From: CAZNXJ01 sp964577115
GTDB lineage: Bacteria > Planctomycetota > Planctomycetia > Pirellulales > Pirellulaceae
Direction: 5' to 3'
Length of the DNA: 64,000 nucleotides
NCBI GenBank assembly: GCA_964577115.1
Contig: CAZNXJ010000025.1
Span: forward strand, 1 to 64,000
Shown piece by piece: positions 46,810 to 54,994 of this stretch. Position 1 is the first letter of the stretch; each line of letters begins with the position of its first letter. The notes below the pieces were generated by a model. The model was not told where the DNA came from. It did no database searches and saw nothing but the letters and a program-made list of their open reading frames with translations. Made by a program: the position numbers and the translations under genes.

Positions 46810-48003
46810 TTACGACTTGCCGCCGGCGGCCGCGACCACTTTCTGCGCGGCATCGGTCAGCCCATCGGCCGTGATGATGTTTACGCCGCTCTCGGCCAGG
46901 ATCTTGCGGCCCTCTTCGACTTCGGTGCCTTCTAGCCGCACGACGAGCGGAACGTTGAAGCCCACAGTCTTGTAGGCTTCGAGCAGCGCTCGAGCGATCG
47001 TCGTGCATTGCATGATCCCGCCAAAAATATTGACGAGCACCGCTTTGACATTCGGGTCGTCGAGAATAATGCGGAACGCCTCGGTGACCTGTTCGGTTTT
47101 CGCGCCACCGCCGACGTCGAGGAAGTTTGCCGGTTCGCCGCCGTGGTACTTGATGATGTCCATCGTGGCCATGGCGAGACCGGCGCCATTGACGAGGCAA
47201 GCGATGTTGCCGTCGAGCTTCACGTAGCTTAGGCCCGCCTCGCCCGCTCGGACTTCAGCCGGCTCTTCTTCGGCGATGTCACGCAGCTCGAGTAGATCTT
47301 TGTGGCGGAACAGCGCGTTGTCGTCGAACGTGACCTTGGCGTCGAGCGCGACCAACTCGCCTTGCTTGGTGACCACGAGCGGGTTGATTTCGACGAGGCT
47401 ACAGTCGAGCGAAACGAAGAGGCGGGAAAGCGCCTTCATGAACTTGTCCGCACTGCGGACGCTCGCCCCTTCCAACCCCAGCTTTTTGGCCAGCTTCCGG
47501 ACCTGGTAGCTGTGCAGGCCGACGTGCGGGTCGAAGTGTTCCTTGTGAATTAGCTCGGGCGTTTCCTCAGCCACCTTTTCGATTTCGACGCCGCCTTCGG
47601 TCGAAACCATGAGGACGGGCTTGGCCGCGGCGCGGTCGAGCACAATGCCCAAGTACAGCTCGCGAGCAATGTCGCAGCCTTCCTCGACAAAGACCTGCCG
47701 TACGGTCTGGCCTTGCGGGCCGGTCTGGATGGTGACGAGCTTGTTTCCGAGCAGGTTTTTCGCGGCCGTCGCGGCTTCTTCGGCCGAGCGAACGAGCTGC
47801 ACGCCGCGCTGGTTTTCATTGCCTAGGACCGTGCCTTTGCCCCGCCCACCGGCGTGAATCTGCGCTTTGAGGACTGCCAGCGAGCCGCCGAGTGTTCGGA
47901 AGGCGTCCGCCGCTTCTTCGGGAGTGCGCGCGACCGTGCCGCGCAGCACCGCGACACCCGCCTTGCGGAACAGTTCCTTGGCCTGAAATTCGTGGATCTT
48001 CAT
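46810..48003 (-). CDS. sucC: Succinyl-CoA ligase, beta subunit
   Basis: A 397-residue ATP-grasp protein of normal length from ATG 48003. MKIHEFQAKELFRKAGV is the classic N-terminus; KAQIHAGGRGKG, the ATP-grasp strands around SLVEINPLVVTKQGELVALDAK (metal Glu/Asn/Asp), and FLDVGGGAKTEQVTEAFRI with VNIFGGIMQCTTIA follow. It supplies the nucleotide-binding subunit of succinyl-CoA ligase with sucD. A good promoter lies about 40 bases upstream; the extended frame beyond 48003 is in the leader. Confidence 0.97.
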   Translation of the reverse strand: MKIHEFQAKELFRKAGVAVLRGTVARTPEEAADAFRTLGGSLAVLKAQIHAGGRGKGTVLGNENQRGVQLVRSAEEAATAAKNLLGNKLVTIQTGPQGQTVRQVFVEEGCDIARELYLGIVLDRAAAKPVLMVSTEGGVEIEKVAEETPELIHKEHFDPHVGLHSYQVRKLAKKLGLEGASVRSADKFMKALSRLFVSLDCSLVEINPLVVTKQGELVALDAKVTFDDNALFRHKDLLELRDIAEEEPAEVRAGEAGLSYVKLDGNIACLVNGAGLAMATMDIIKYHGGEPANFLDVGGGAKTEQVTEAFRIILDDPNVKAVLVNIFGGIMQCTTIARALLEAYKTVGFNVPLVVRLEGTEVEEGRKILAESGVNIITADGLTDAAQKVVAAAGGKS

Positions 48004-48046
48004 GAGCTGCGACCTTGCGATGTCGACGTTCGTTGAGAAGCTGCGG

Positions 48047-48075
48047 ATTATACGAACCTCGACGCGGCCCATGAA
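48047..48075 (-). promoter_or_regulatory. sucCD promoter
   Basis: A perfect TATAAT on the minus strand (48052-48047) with TTCATG 17 bases upstream. The predicted leader to ATG 48003 is about 37 bases and includes AAGG before the start. Confidence 0.55.
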
Positions 48076-48273
48076 GGGGGCGTTTGCTACAGGAGCACTC
48101 CGGTAGCGCTTTGCCGTGCACGGGCGCGGTCGAGAGAGACGCGGCGCCGTGACGACCGCGAGCCGAATCGCGAGTCGCTGAAGACGTACGGTGCGTGCAA
48201 AGCGCGGCGCGCCGGCGCGCTGAGATGTTCGGCCTCGCCAGGCCGACGATGCGGATGATGAATAGCGCTGCGG

Positions 48274-49635
48274 CTAGCGCTGGAGTCCGAGACGCTTCAT
48301 TTTCTTATAGAGCGTCGTGCGGTTGATCCCGAGCCGCTGCGCCGTGGCGTTGCGGTTCCATTGATTCGCCTCGAGCGTCTCGAGGATCAATTGGCGTTCG
48401 GGATCGGCGAGCGCTTCCTTGAGGCTGCGTCCGGAGAGGTTGCGTGCGGGCGTGGTGGATGGAGTCAGCAGGTGCCGCGGCAAGTCTCTGGGAGTGATGA
48501 CCTGATCTTTGCCGAGCAGCACGGCGCGCTCGACGACGTTTTGTAGTTCGCGCACGTTCCCCGGCCACGCGTACTGCTGGAGCAGTTCGAGCGCCTCCTC
48601 GCTGAACTGTTTGAACGGCTTGTCGGCGTCTGCGCAGGCCTGGTGAAGGAAGTGCTGCGCCAGCAGCGGGATGTCGGCCGACCGTTCGCGGAGCGGGGGC
48701 AGTTCGATGTTGATCACGTTAACGCGATAGAACAGGTCCTGCCGGAACTTGCCTTCCTCGACCAGCTCGGCGAGGTCCTCGTTCGTCGCGAGGATAACTC
48801 GCGTGTCCACGCGGTAGGTCGAGCTCCCGCCCACCGGCTCGAACTCGAACTCTTGCAGCACGCGGAGCAGCTTCACCTGGAGGCTCGGCGAGGCTGTGGC
48901 GATTTCATCGAGGAAGATCGTGCCGCCGTCGGCCAGCATGAACTTGCCTTTTTTGTCGCTTACAGCGCCCGTGAACGCGCCGGCCACGTGCCCGAATAGT
49001 TCGCTCTCGAGCAACGTTTCGGGCAGCGCCCCACATGCGACTTCGATGAACGGCCGATCGCGCCGGCTGCTGCGGCGGTGGATCGCGCGGGCAAGCAGCG
49101 ATTTACCCGTCCCGCTCTCGCCGGTAATCAGCACCGTCGCGCGGGTGTCGGCCACGCTGTCGACAATGTCGAAGACCCGCTGCATGCGCGCGTCGTGCCC
49201 GATGATGTTTTCGAGGCCGAAACGCAAATCGAGCTGGGCTTTCAGTTGCCGGTTTTCTTCAAGCACCTTCCGCTGCGACAGCGCTCGCTGAATGGCCATC
49301 TCGAGCTCTTCGTCGATCAGCGGCTTGGTCAGCAGATCAAAGGCGCCGGCCCGTAGAGCTTCGATTCCGGTTTCAACCGTTCCGTAGCCCGTGGTAAGGA
49401 TCACCGTCACGTGCGGATAGTGCTCGCGACAGTGTGCGAGCACGTCGAAGCCTTCGCCATCCTGGAGGCGAATATCCACCAGGGCGAGATCAAAATGCTG
49501 GTCAGCGAGCTGTTGGTAGGCCTCCTGCACGCCGGCAGCGGTCGCAACGCTGTAGCCCTGGTCCTGAAGCCACTCGGCCATGGAATCCAGCAACATGCGG
49601 TCGTCGTCAACGAGCAGTAGTTTGCCGCGAGCCAT
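48274..49635 (-). CDS. NtrC-family sigma-54-dependent response regulator
   Basis: A 453-residue activator with three domains. Receiver: KLLLVDDDRML and phospho-acceptor Asp54 in LALVDIRLQDGEGFDVL. AAA+ centre: Walker A GESGTGKSLLAR, the sigma-54 contact loop GAFTGA, Walker B GGTIFLDEIA. C-terminus: Fis-type helix-turn-helix with NQWNRNATAQRLGINRTTLY. It activates sigma-54 promoters on phosphorylation. No kinase is adjacent, so it is an orphan in this window. It lies upstream of and codirectional with sucC, with a 270-base gap. Confidence 0.96.
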   Translation of the reverse strand: MARGKLLLVDDDRMLLDSMAEWLQDQGYSVATAAGVQEAYQQLADQHFDLALVDIRLQDGEGFDVLAHCREHYPHVTVILTTGYGTVETGIEALRAGAFDLLTKPLIDEELEMAIQRALSQRKVLEENRQLKAQLDLRFGLENIIGHDARMQRVFDIVDSVADTRATVLITGESGTGKSLLARAIHRRSSRRDRPFIEVACGALPETLLESELFGHVAGAFTGAVSDKKGKFMLADGGTIFLDEIATASPSLQVKLLRVLQEFEFEPVGGSSTYRVDTRVILATNEDLAELVEEGKFRQDLFYRVNVINIELPPLRERSADIPLLAQHFLHQACADADKPFKQFSEEALELLQQYAWPGNVRELQNVVERAVLLGKDQVITPRDLPRHLLTPSTTPARNLSGRSLKEALADPERQLILETLEANQWNRNATAQRLGINRTTLYKKMKRLGLQR

Positions 49636-50228
49636 CGAATTTATGGTTCTGTCCCAACTTCGAGGATGATTTCAACGAGCCGGCGCACCGCCGCCATAGG
49701 CCTTCTCAGCGCGTCGCAAGAACGCATCGCCAGCGGCCAGTGCGTCGAAGTTTATCTACGTCACGTGGCGCGGTTCGTCAAAATTTGCGGCTTCTTGCCG
49801 ACCGCCGATCCGCTCAGCAGAGTGGGCCTGAGACGTAGGTGACCCATGGAAACGGCCGATTGCGGCAATCCGCACTTTCCACCACGGATCCGCTCGAAGC
49901 CCCGAAAAAAACCTAAATTTGCTAAAGACAAAGTGTTATTGCGCGGGGGCCGCCGGTATCTTGTTGGAGGCGGGGTACTAGTCAAAACGGGTGTCTGGAC
50001 TACGATTCTGGTTGTCCGCGGCCCGCCAATTGAGGGTTGGCGGGAACTGCTGACGTCCCGTCAGTGGTTGTCCGACCCGTGGGTCCGCGTTTTAAATAAC
50101 GCGCGAGGCGTGCATACCGCATCGCCAAGAGAGGTAATGGATCAGAGCGATCCATTGGAAGATACCGTCCGAGGAACAGCGCGACTTAGTTGCTTGCGGC
50201 ACTGGAAGTCGTACTCAAGGGGCACACG
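49636..50228. other. Intergenic region between two response regulators, with hairpins
   Basis: No convincing gene; one forward frame (49846-50232) is open but overlaps the downstream gene and gives a basic, unrecognisable product. Two hairpins are close together: CCCGCCAA/TTGGCGGG (50022-50044) and CTGACG/CGTCAG (50050-50064). An AT-rich patch near 49905-49940 could hold the promoter. Confidence 0.4.
50022..50064 (+). promoter_or_regulatory. Paired hairpins upstream of the NarL-type regulator
   Basis: An 8-base stem with a seven-base loop, then five bases later a 6-base stem with loop TCC. They lie 165-205 bases before the start codon and may be part of a structured leader. Confidence 0.35.
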
Positions 50229-50858
50229 ATGATACGTGTTCTGATCGTGGACGACCATGAAGTCGTTCGCCGAGGCTTGAAGAGCCTGTTTCGGGATACC
50301 GAGATCTCGATCGTCGGTGAAGCGTCGAGTGGGCGCGACGCGGTTGCCGAGGCCGAGAAGCAGCGTCCCGATGTGTTATTGCTCGACGTGCGGATGCCCG
50401 AAGTCGATGGCATCATGGCGTTGGAGTCGATTCGGCAGAAACTACCGGATCTGCCGGTTGTAATCTTTACGAGCTACGACAATCCGACCTACGTCGCCCG
50501 GAGCGTGGCCCTGGGTGCAGTCGATTTCGTGCTCAAGGGCTCGCCACGTGACGAGCTGATCGCGGCCATCGCACAGGCTGCTGAAGGCAAAGGGCCCTCC
50601 GAGGGCAGCCTGCTCTACCAGGTCAAAGGCACGATGGCTCGCCACCGGGAACGGCCGGATGACGCGGCGCCGCTGACAACGCGCGAGCTGCAAGTGCTGC
50701 GGCACGTCGCGCTGGGGCTTAGCAACCGCGAGATCGGACGATCGCTCGAGATCAGCGTGGAAACGGTGAAAGAGCACGTCCAAAACATCCTGCGTAAGAT
50801 CGATGTCAACGATCGCACGCAGGCCGCCGTGTGGGCCGTCCGCCGCGGATTGGTGTAA
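50229..50858 (+). CDS. NarL/FixJ-family response regulator
   Basis: A 209-residue regulator. Receiver: IRVLIVDDHEVVRRGL, phospho-acceptor Asp53 in LLLDVRMPEVDG, VIFTSYDNP (switch Thr) and FVLKGSP (Lys). LuxR-type DNA-binding domain: PLTTRELQVLRHVALGLSNREIG followed by ISVETVKEHVQNILRKI. ATG 50229 is used; an earlier in-frame start at 50190 is in non-conserved sequence. No kinase is adjacent. Confidence 0.94.
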   Translation: MIRVLIVDDHEVVRRGLKSLFRDTEISIVGEASSGRDAVAEAEKQRPDVLLLDVRMPEVDGIMALESIRQKLPDLPVVIFTSYDNPTYVARSVALGAVDFVLKGSPRDELIAAIAQAAEGKGPSEGSLLYQVKGTMARHRERPDDAAPLTTRELQVLRHVALGLSNREIGRSLEISVETVKEHVQNILRKIDVNDRTQAAVWAVRRGLV

Positions 50859-50984
50859 CACGCCTCAGCGAAGAACCACGCACGAGCGCCGCGGCGGTCT
50901 CGCCGCGGCGCCGCTCTGGAAACGGTTGGCCTCGCCAATTCTCGGCTGGCTACCTCTGCGGATTCCGCGACAGTGCTCTGCTCG

Positions 50985-51884
50985 TCAGCGGGCGCGCGGG
51001 TGAGCCCGCTCATAGGCGTCGCGCAGCGTCTTCGTGCTGACGTGTGTGTAGATCTGCGTGGTCACAAGGCTCTTGTGTCCGAGCAGCTCCTGGACGCTGC
51101 GAATGTCGGCGCCGGCATCGAGCAAGTGAGTGGCGAAGCTGTGCCGCAGCGTGTGGGGCGAGGTGCGCATATCCAGCCCGGTGCGCACGAGCAACTGTTG
51201 GATCATGCGCGCCACGCTACGTGTCGTCAGCCGCCGCCCAAACTTATTGACGAATACCGGAGCGGACGGGCCGCGCGGCACATCATGCGCCAGCTCGCGC
51301 TTCGCGAGCCACGCACGCAGAGCGCGTAGTGCGTAGCTGCCCAGCGGCGCAAGCCGCTCGCGCTTGCCCTTACCACGCACCCGCACGAGCCCGGCTTCCC
51401 AATCGATATCACCGTCGTTGATACCGACCAGCTCGCTGACGCGCAGGCCGGCCGAATACATCGTTTCCAGGATCGCTCGGTCTCGCAGTCCCATTTGTGT
51501 ACGGGACGAAGGTGCGCTGAGCAGCTTCTGAATTTCAGACGTCGTGAGAAAGTGCGGCAGCTTGCGCTCGCGGCGCGGATTGCGCAGCGGCTTGGCCGGA
51601 TTGCTGTCGACCAGCGCTTCGCGCTGAGCGAAGCGGAATAGGCTGCGCAGCGAAGCGAGTCGCCGCGAGATCGAACTGCGCGCGTATCCGGCTTCATTCA
51701 GCGCGGCGACATAACCGCGCAGGTCCAGCGGAGTGATCTCGGCGATGCGCACAGGCCGACCCTGCGAATCGGATAAAAACGCTTCCAGCGACATCAAGTC
51801 CTCGCGGTACGACTTGATGGTCATTTCCGAAGCGTTGCGTTCGACTCGCAGGTAACGCAGGAAGCGGGCAATGGTTTGTTGCAT
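50985..51884 (-). CDS. xerC: Tyrosine recombinase XerC/XerD-like
   Basis: A 299-residue site-specific recombinase of the Xer length. The N-terminal SAM-like DNA-binding domain (FLRYLRVERNASEMTIKSY) precedes the catalytic domain with SAGLRVSELVGI (first Arg), VRGKGKRER (Lys), HTLRHSFATHLLDAG with H244 and R247, LGHKSLVTTQIYTHV with H270 and the nucleophile Y279. It most likely resolves chromosome dimers at dif; integron or phage integrases are usually more divergent. No dif-like 28-mer was recognised nearby. Confidence 0.92.
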   Translation of the reverse strand: MQQTIARFLRYLRVERNASEMTIKSYREDLMSLEAFLSDSQGRPVRIAEITPLDLRGYVAALNEAGYARSSISRRLASLRSLFRFAQREALVDSNPAKPLRNPRRERKLPHFLTTSEIQKLLSAPSSRTQMGLRDRAILETMYSAGLRVSELVGINDGDIDWEAGLVRVRGKGKRERLAPLGSYALRALRAWLAKRELAHDVPRGPSAPVFVNKFGRRLTTRSVARMIQQLLVRTGLDMRTSPHTLRHSFATHLLDAGADIRSVQELLGHKSLVTTQIYTHVSTKTLRDAYERAHPRAR

Positions 51885-52082
51885 GGACGGACAGCTTTAT
51901 GTCAGGTGAGAGTCTTGCACAACCAACCGCGACGCCGGTCTGGTCTCTTGCACCGTTGGATCGGGCATGCCTCGGTAAAAACGAAGTGCTCGCAAGCCGC
52001 TGGGACTCGCGAGGCACTTCGATTTAATGCGGGATCCGCCGGAACTCTCGACACGCAGTGTCGTCCTGCTCGGACTCGGGGC

Positions 52083-52358
52083 TCAGTCGAGCTCGAGGTC
52101 TTCCGCGCTGTCTGTAAATTCCGGCAGGGCAAACCGCGGCGCCGGGGCGGGCTCGGCGGCCGTCGCCTGAGCGGGGCCGAACGAGTGGCGGATTTTTTGG
52201 CTGAGCACAGCCGCGTCGTACCAGGTGAAGCTCAATTCCGGGTTCGAAGCGTAGCGGCCGAGTGTCCGCAGAGCCTCGGCGCGATGCTCATCGTCGAACA
52301 GGAAGATGTAACGTTCGGAACCCTTCACCAGCGCCAGCACATTGATATCCTGCGACAC
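52083..52358 (-). CDS. Small conserved protein of unknown function
   Basis: A 91-residue protein. The GTG start at 52358 (VSQDINVLALVKG) has the very strong AAGGAGGAGAG just upstream on the minus strand; the longer ATG form at 52403 would put this site inside the coding sequence. Central residues RYIFLFDDEHRAEALRTLGRYASNPEL followed by SFTWYDAAVLSQKI look folded; the tail is Ala/Pro-rich and acidic. I do not recognise a named family. It lies between xerC and a lipoprotein gene on the same strand. Confidence 0.7.
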   Translation of the reverse strand: MSQDINVLALVKGSERYIFLFDDEHRAEALRTLGRYASNPELSFTWYDAAVLSQKIRHSFGPAQATAAEPAPAPRFALPEFTDSAEDLELD

Positions 52359-52532
52359 CGATTCTCTCCTCCTTAGCTGGTACGTCCGCGGCGAGGACGT
52401 CATGGCAGTGCATGGACCGCAGTTCCGGTCGTGCGAGCACGGTCACGAGTCCGTCGCGGCGGCCCACGGCGGATTGCCGCTCGGGCCGTTTCGCGCTGGT
52501 CACGCCTCCGTTCGTGCGACCACTTCGCTCAA

Positions 52533-53492
52533 CTAACGCTCATATCGGCTGATTGGCCATCGCCACACCACTCGCGGTTCGCGCGTGCCGCCGCGAGCAG
52601 CGAGAGTTTCCGTCAGGTGCAGGTAGCAACAAAATCGAATGAAGTCGTCACTACGCTGCAAATACGATTGCCAGCCACCGAACCGCGCGTCGTCGCGGAA
52701 GTAGTAATAATCGGCAAGGCGGCTCGTGAAATCTTCGTCATGGCCGTTGTAGGTGCGGGTGTGCCGAATAATCGGTTCATACTGAGGGCGGTACGGCGGC
52801 GGCTCGGCACTCGGCTCGGGCGGGATCAACCCCGAGGGATCGGGCCAGTTGGGTGGCAAGCCTTCCGACATGGCCAACGCGTCCGGGACGCACTCGTCGG
52901 CGGAGGTCGCACTCACCGTCTGCTGCTCGGCGAGCTGCCGGTGCGTTTCGGGGGATTGCGGCGTCTGCGTGGCCAGCTGCTCGCGCGCCAGGGCAAACTC
53001 GGCCTCGTGCACCAGACGCTCGGGAATGTACTCTTCCTCGGGCGTGCCCCACGGCAAACCGTAGCCTGGCGGTATGGGGTGGAATCCGCGATTCGCAGCG
53101 TACCAGCGCACCGCCAAACCAAGGCGAGGCGGGTAGTAAGGCGTGTAGTCGGTCACCGCACCGATGATGACCGCGTCGACGTTCAGCTGCTGGGCGATGC
53201 GCTGAAAATCCGTCGCCTCGTCGGGCTCCAGCTGCATGGCTTCGAGCCGCCGTTTAACGACGCCGATCGGCATCACCTCGAAGCCGGGTATCTGTTGCAG
53301 CTCGTTGTAATACGCCAGCGCCACCTTCTCGCCGTCCACGTATGGATTTTCCGAGAGGTTCGCGAACGGCAGGATGGCAATCCGGTGCAGCTGAGGAAAC
53401 GGATTGTGATATTGCGGCTCGTACGAGATGTCCGGCAGTGCCGAACAGCCGGCCAGGAGAGCCACGCCTGCAAGAGCGATCAGATTGCGCAT
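52533..53492 (-). CDS. Lipoprotein, LpoB/CsgG-like N-terminal half
   Basis: A 319-residue lipoprotein: RNLIALAGVALLAGC is a signal with lipobox LAGC. Residues about 30-130 resemble the LpoB/CsgG-like alpha/beta fold (RIAILPFANLSENPYVDGEKVA, FEVMPIGVVKRRLEAM, AQQLNVDAVIIGAVTDYTPYYPP). The second half is Pro/Glu-rich and then Tyr/Arg-rich (DYYYFRDDARFGGWQSYLQ) without a known match. It probably sits in the outer or inner membrane as a structural or assembly lipoprotein. Confidence 0.75.
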   Translation of the reverse strand: MRNLIALAGVALLAGCSALPDISYEPQYHNPFPQLHRIAILPFANLSENPYVDGEKVALAYYNELQQIPGFEVMPIGVVKRRLEAMQLEPDEATDFQRIAQQLNVDAVIIGAVTDYTPYYPPRLGLAVRWYAANRGFHPIPPGYGLPWGTPEEEYIPERLVHEAEFALAREQLATQTPQSPETHRQLAEQQTVSATSADECVPDALAMSEGLPPNWPDPSGLIPPEPSAEPPPYRPQYEPIIRHTRTYNGHDEDFTSRLADYYYFRDDARFGGWQSYLQRSDDFIRFCCYLHLTETLAARGGTREPRVVWRWPISRYER

Positions 53493-53592
53493 AGCGCGGC
53501 AACACCTCGGACAAGACGAGACTCCCCCTGGGTTTGCCGCGATTATCGACCAGGCACCGGGGTGTTCTTGAAACTATTTGCTCGTCTTGACC

Positions 53593-54297
53593 TCAGATCA
53601 GCGATTCGAGGCTGGAGAGCCCGAGTGGTTCGCGGCAGGTATAGGGCTCTCCGTACCGAGTTCCGATCGCTTTGCCCCAATACGCGGCCTCGTCCCGGAG
53701 GCGTTCGAGAAATGTGGGTGGGTCGGCCGGGCGGCCTTCGACGAACTGGCTGTGATAGGCGGAAATCGCCGCCAGCTTGGCGTCCCAGTAGTCCGAAATG
53801 TCCAGAATGAACGCCGGCTGCGGGACAAGCCGCAAGTGGACGCAATAGTAATAGAACACCCGCTCGGGAAAGTACGGCTCGCCCGGTAAGTCGCTCTTGG
53901 TCAGCTTCGACCAGAACCGTGCGGCCTCGATCAGCTCGGTCGCCGCGACGTGATCCGGATGGGCGTCGACCCAGTAGGGGGCAAACAGCCAGCGCGGCCG
54001 CAGTTCGCGCAGTTTCCCAGCCAGCCGATGCCGGGCTTCGAGCGTCGCTTCGAGACGCCGGTTGGGTAGTCCCAGATTGCCGCGCCAATCCAGCTTCAGC
54101 AGTTCGGTCGCGGCGGCCGTCTCGCGGGCTCGGATCTCCGGACTCCCATGCGGCGTCGGTTCGCCATCCGTCAGATCAAGAACGCCCACGCGCCAGCCCG
54201 CGGCCTTCATCCGTAAAATCATGCCCCCGGCACCGAGTTCCGCGTCGTCTGGATGCGGGGCAATGACCAATAGATCGAGACCGCGAACGTCGTTCAT
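53593..54297 (-). CDS. bshB1: PIG-L deacetylase, BshB1 type
   Basis: A 234-residue zinc-dependent deacetylase. The N-terminal LLVIAPHPDDAELGAGGMI carries the metal-binding HPDD; TDGEPTPHGSPEIRARE and NLGLPNRRLE are typical of the bacillithiol BshB1 subfamily; APYWVDAHPDHVAATELI supplies the other His ligands. BshB1 deacetylates N-acetylglucosaminyl-malate in bacillithiol synthesis. No bshA or bshC is in the window, so a related LmbE-family amidase is not excluded. Confidence 0.85.
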   Translation of the reverse strand: MNDVRGLDLLVIAPHPDDAELGAGGMILRMKAAGWRVGVLDLTDGEPTPHGSPEIRARETAAATELLKLDWRGNLGLPNRRLEATLEARHRLAGKLRELRPRWLFAPYWVDAHPDHVAATELIEAARFWSKLTKSDLPGEPYFPERVFYYYCVHLRLVPQPAFILDISDYWDAKLAAISAYHSQFVEGRPADPPTFLERLRDEAAYWGKAIGTRYGEPYTCREPLGLSSLESLI

Positions 54298-54689
54298 GGG
54301 ATCTGCCTCTCATGTAAATGTCGAACACGCCGGACTCGGCGTCTCGGCGACGTTGGAGGTTGCCGAGCGAACCCCACTGCCGAGCCGTGGCATCGGGCGA
54401 TATGGGGCCGGGCTGGGCGAGCGGCGTCGCCCGCCGTGATTGTCCACTGCGGGAATCATGGGACAAGTGCCCCCAGATTGCTCTGGACGACAAGCCCCGA
54501 TTCTGACAAATTCCCGCGCCTGGTTGCGGCGGATCCGGCAGCTTGCGCTCCGGACGCTCACTGCCGCTCTGCGCGGATCGCTACCGAGTCGGCGGGAGTT
54601 GAACGCGGGTCGGTCCCTCGCCGGCGGTGGCGGGAGTGAACCGGCCGTCCGATTGCCACGGCAGCCAGCTACTGCAAGGAAAATCACAA
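54298..54689. other. 392-base divergent intergenic region
   Basis: Separates the divergent deacetylase and small-lipoprotein genes. No gene, strong promoter or repeat was recognised; AAGGA just before 54690 serves the lipoprotein. Confidence 0.4.
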
Positions 54690-54935
54690 ATGAGTCGGCC
54701 ATTGGAACGGCGGTTGTATCGCGCCGCTTGGAGCGGCGGACTGCTGGTGCTTGTTGCCTTCGCCTTGATGGGCTGTAGCACGGAGGGGTGGAAGCGGTAT
54801 AGTGAGTCTCCCGCAAACCCGGCCACGTGGGTGCGGCCTCTCTTTCCGCCCAAAGGCGAGTATTTCTATAGCGACAAGGCTCACGAAATAGAGAAGAGTT
54901 TGAGCCGCCGGCAGAACGTCGAAATGCCGCAGTGA
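54690..54935 (+). CDS. Small lipoprotein
   Basis: An 81-residue protein: basic start, hydrophobic SGGLLVLVAFALMGC with lipobox LMGC, then a 55-residue mature part (NPATWVRPLFPPKGEYFYSD) of unknown fold. AAGGA precedes ATG 54690. Function unknown. The carboxypeptidase gene starts 59 bases downstream. Confidence 0.7.
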   Translation: MSRPLERRLYRAAWSGGLLVLVAFALMGCSTEGWKRYSESPANPATWVRPLFPPKGEYFYSDKAHEIEKSLSRRQNVEMPQ

Positions 54936-54994
54936 GCTTCCTGACGTGGGCGGTCCTGCGGTTGACAAACGAACTCCAGGACGCGCGAACGATC

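Noticed and set aside
49846..50232. 128-codon forward frame
   Set aside because: Overlaps the response-regulator start, product basic and unrecognisable, no ribosome site.
52431..53810. 459-codon forward frame
   Set aside because: Opposite the LpoB-like lipoprotein, which has a clear lipobox and fold motifs.
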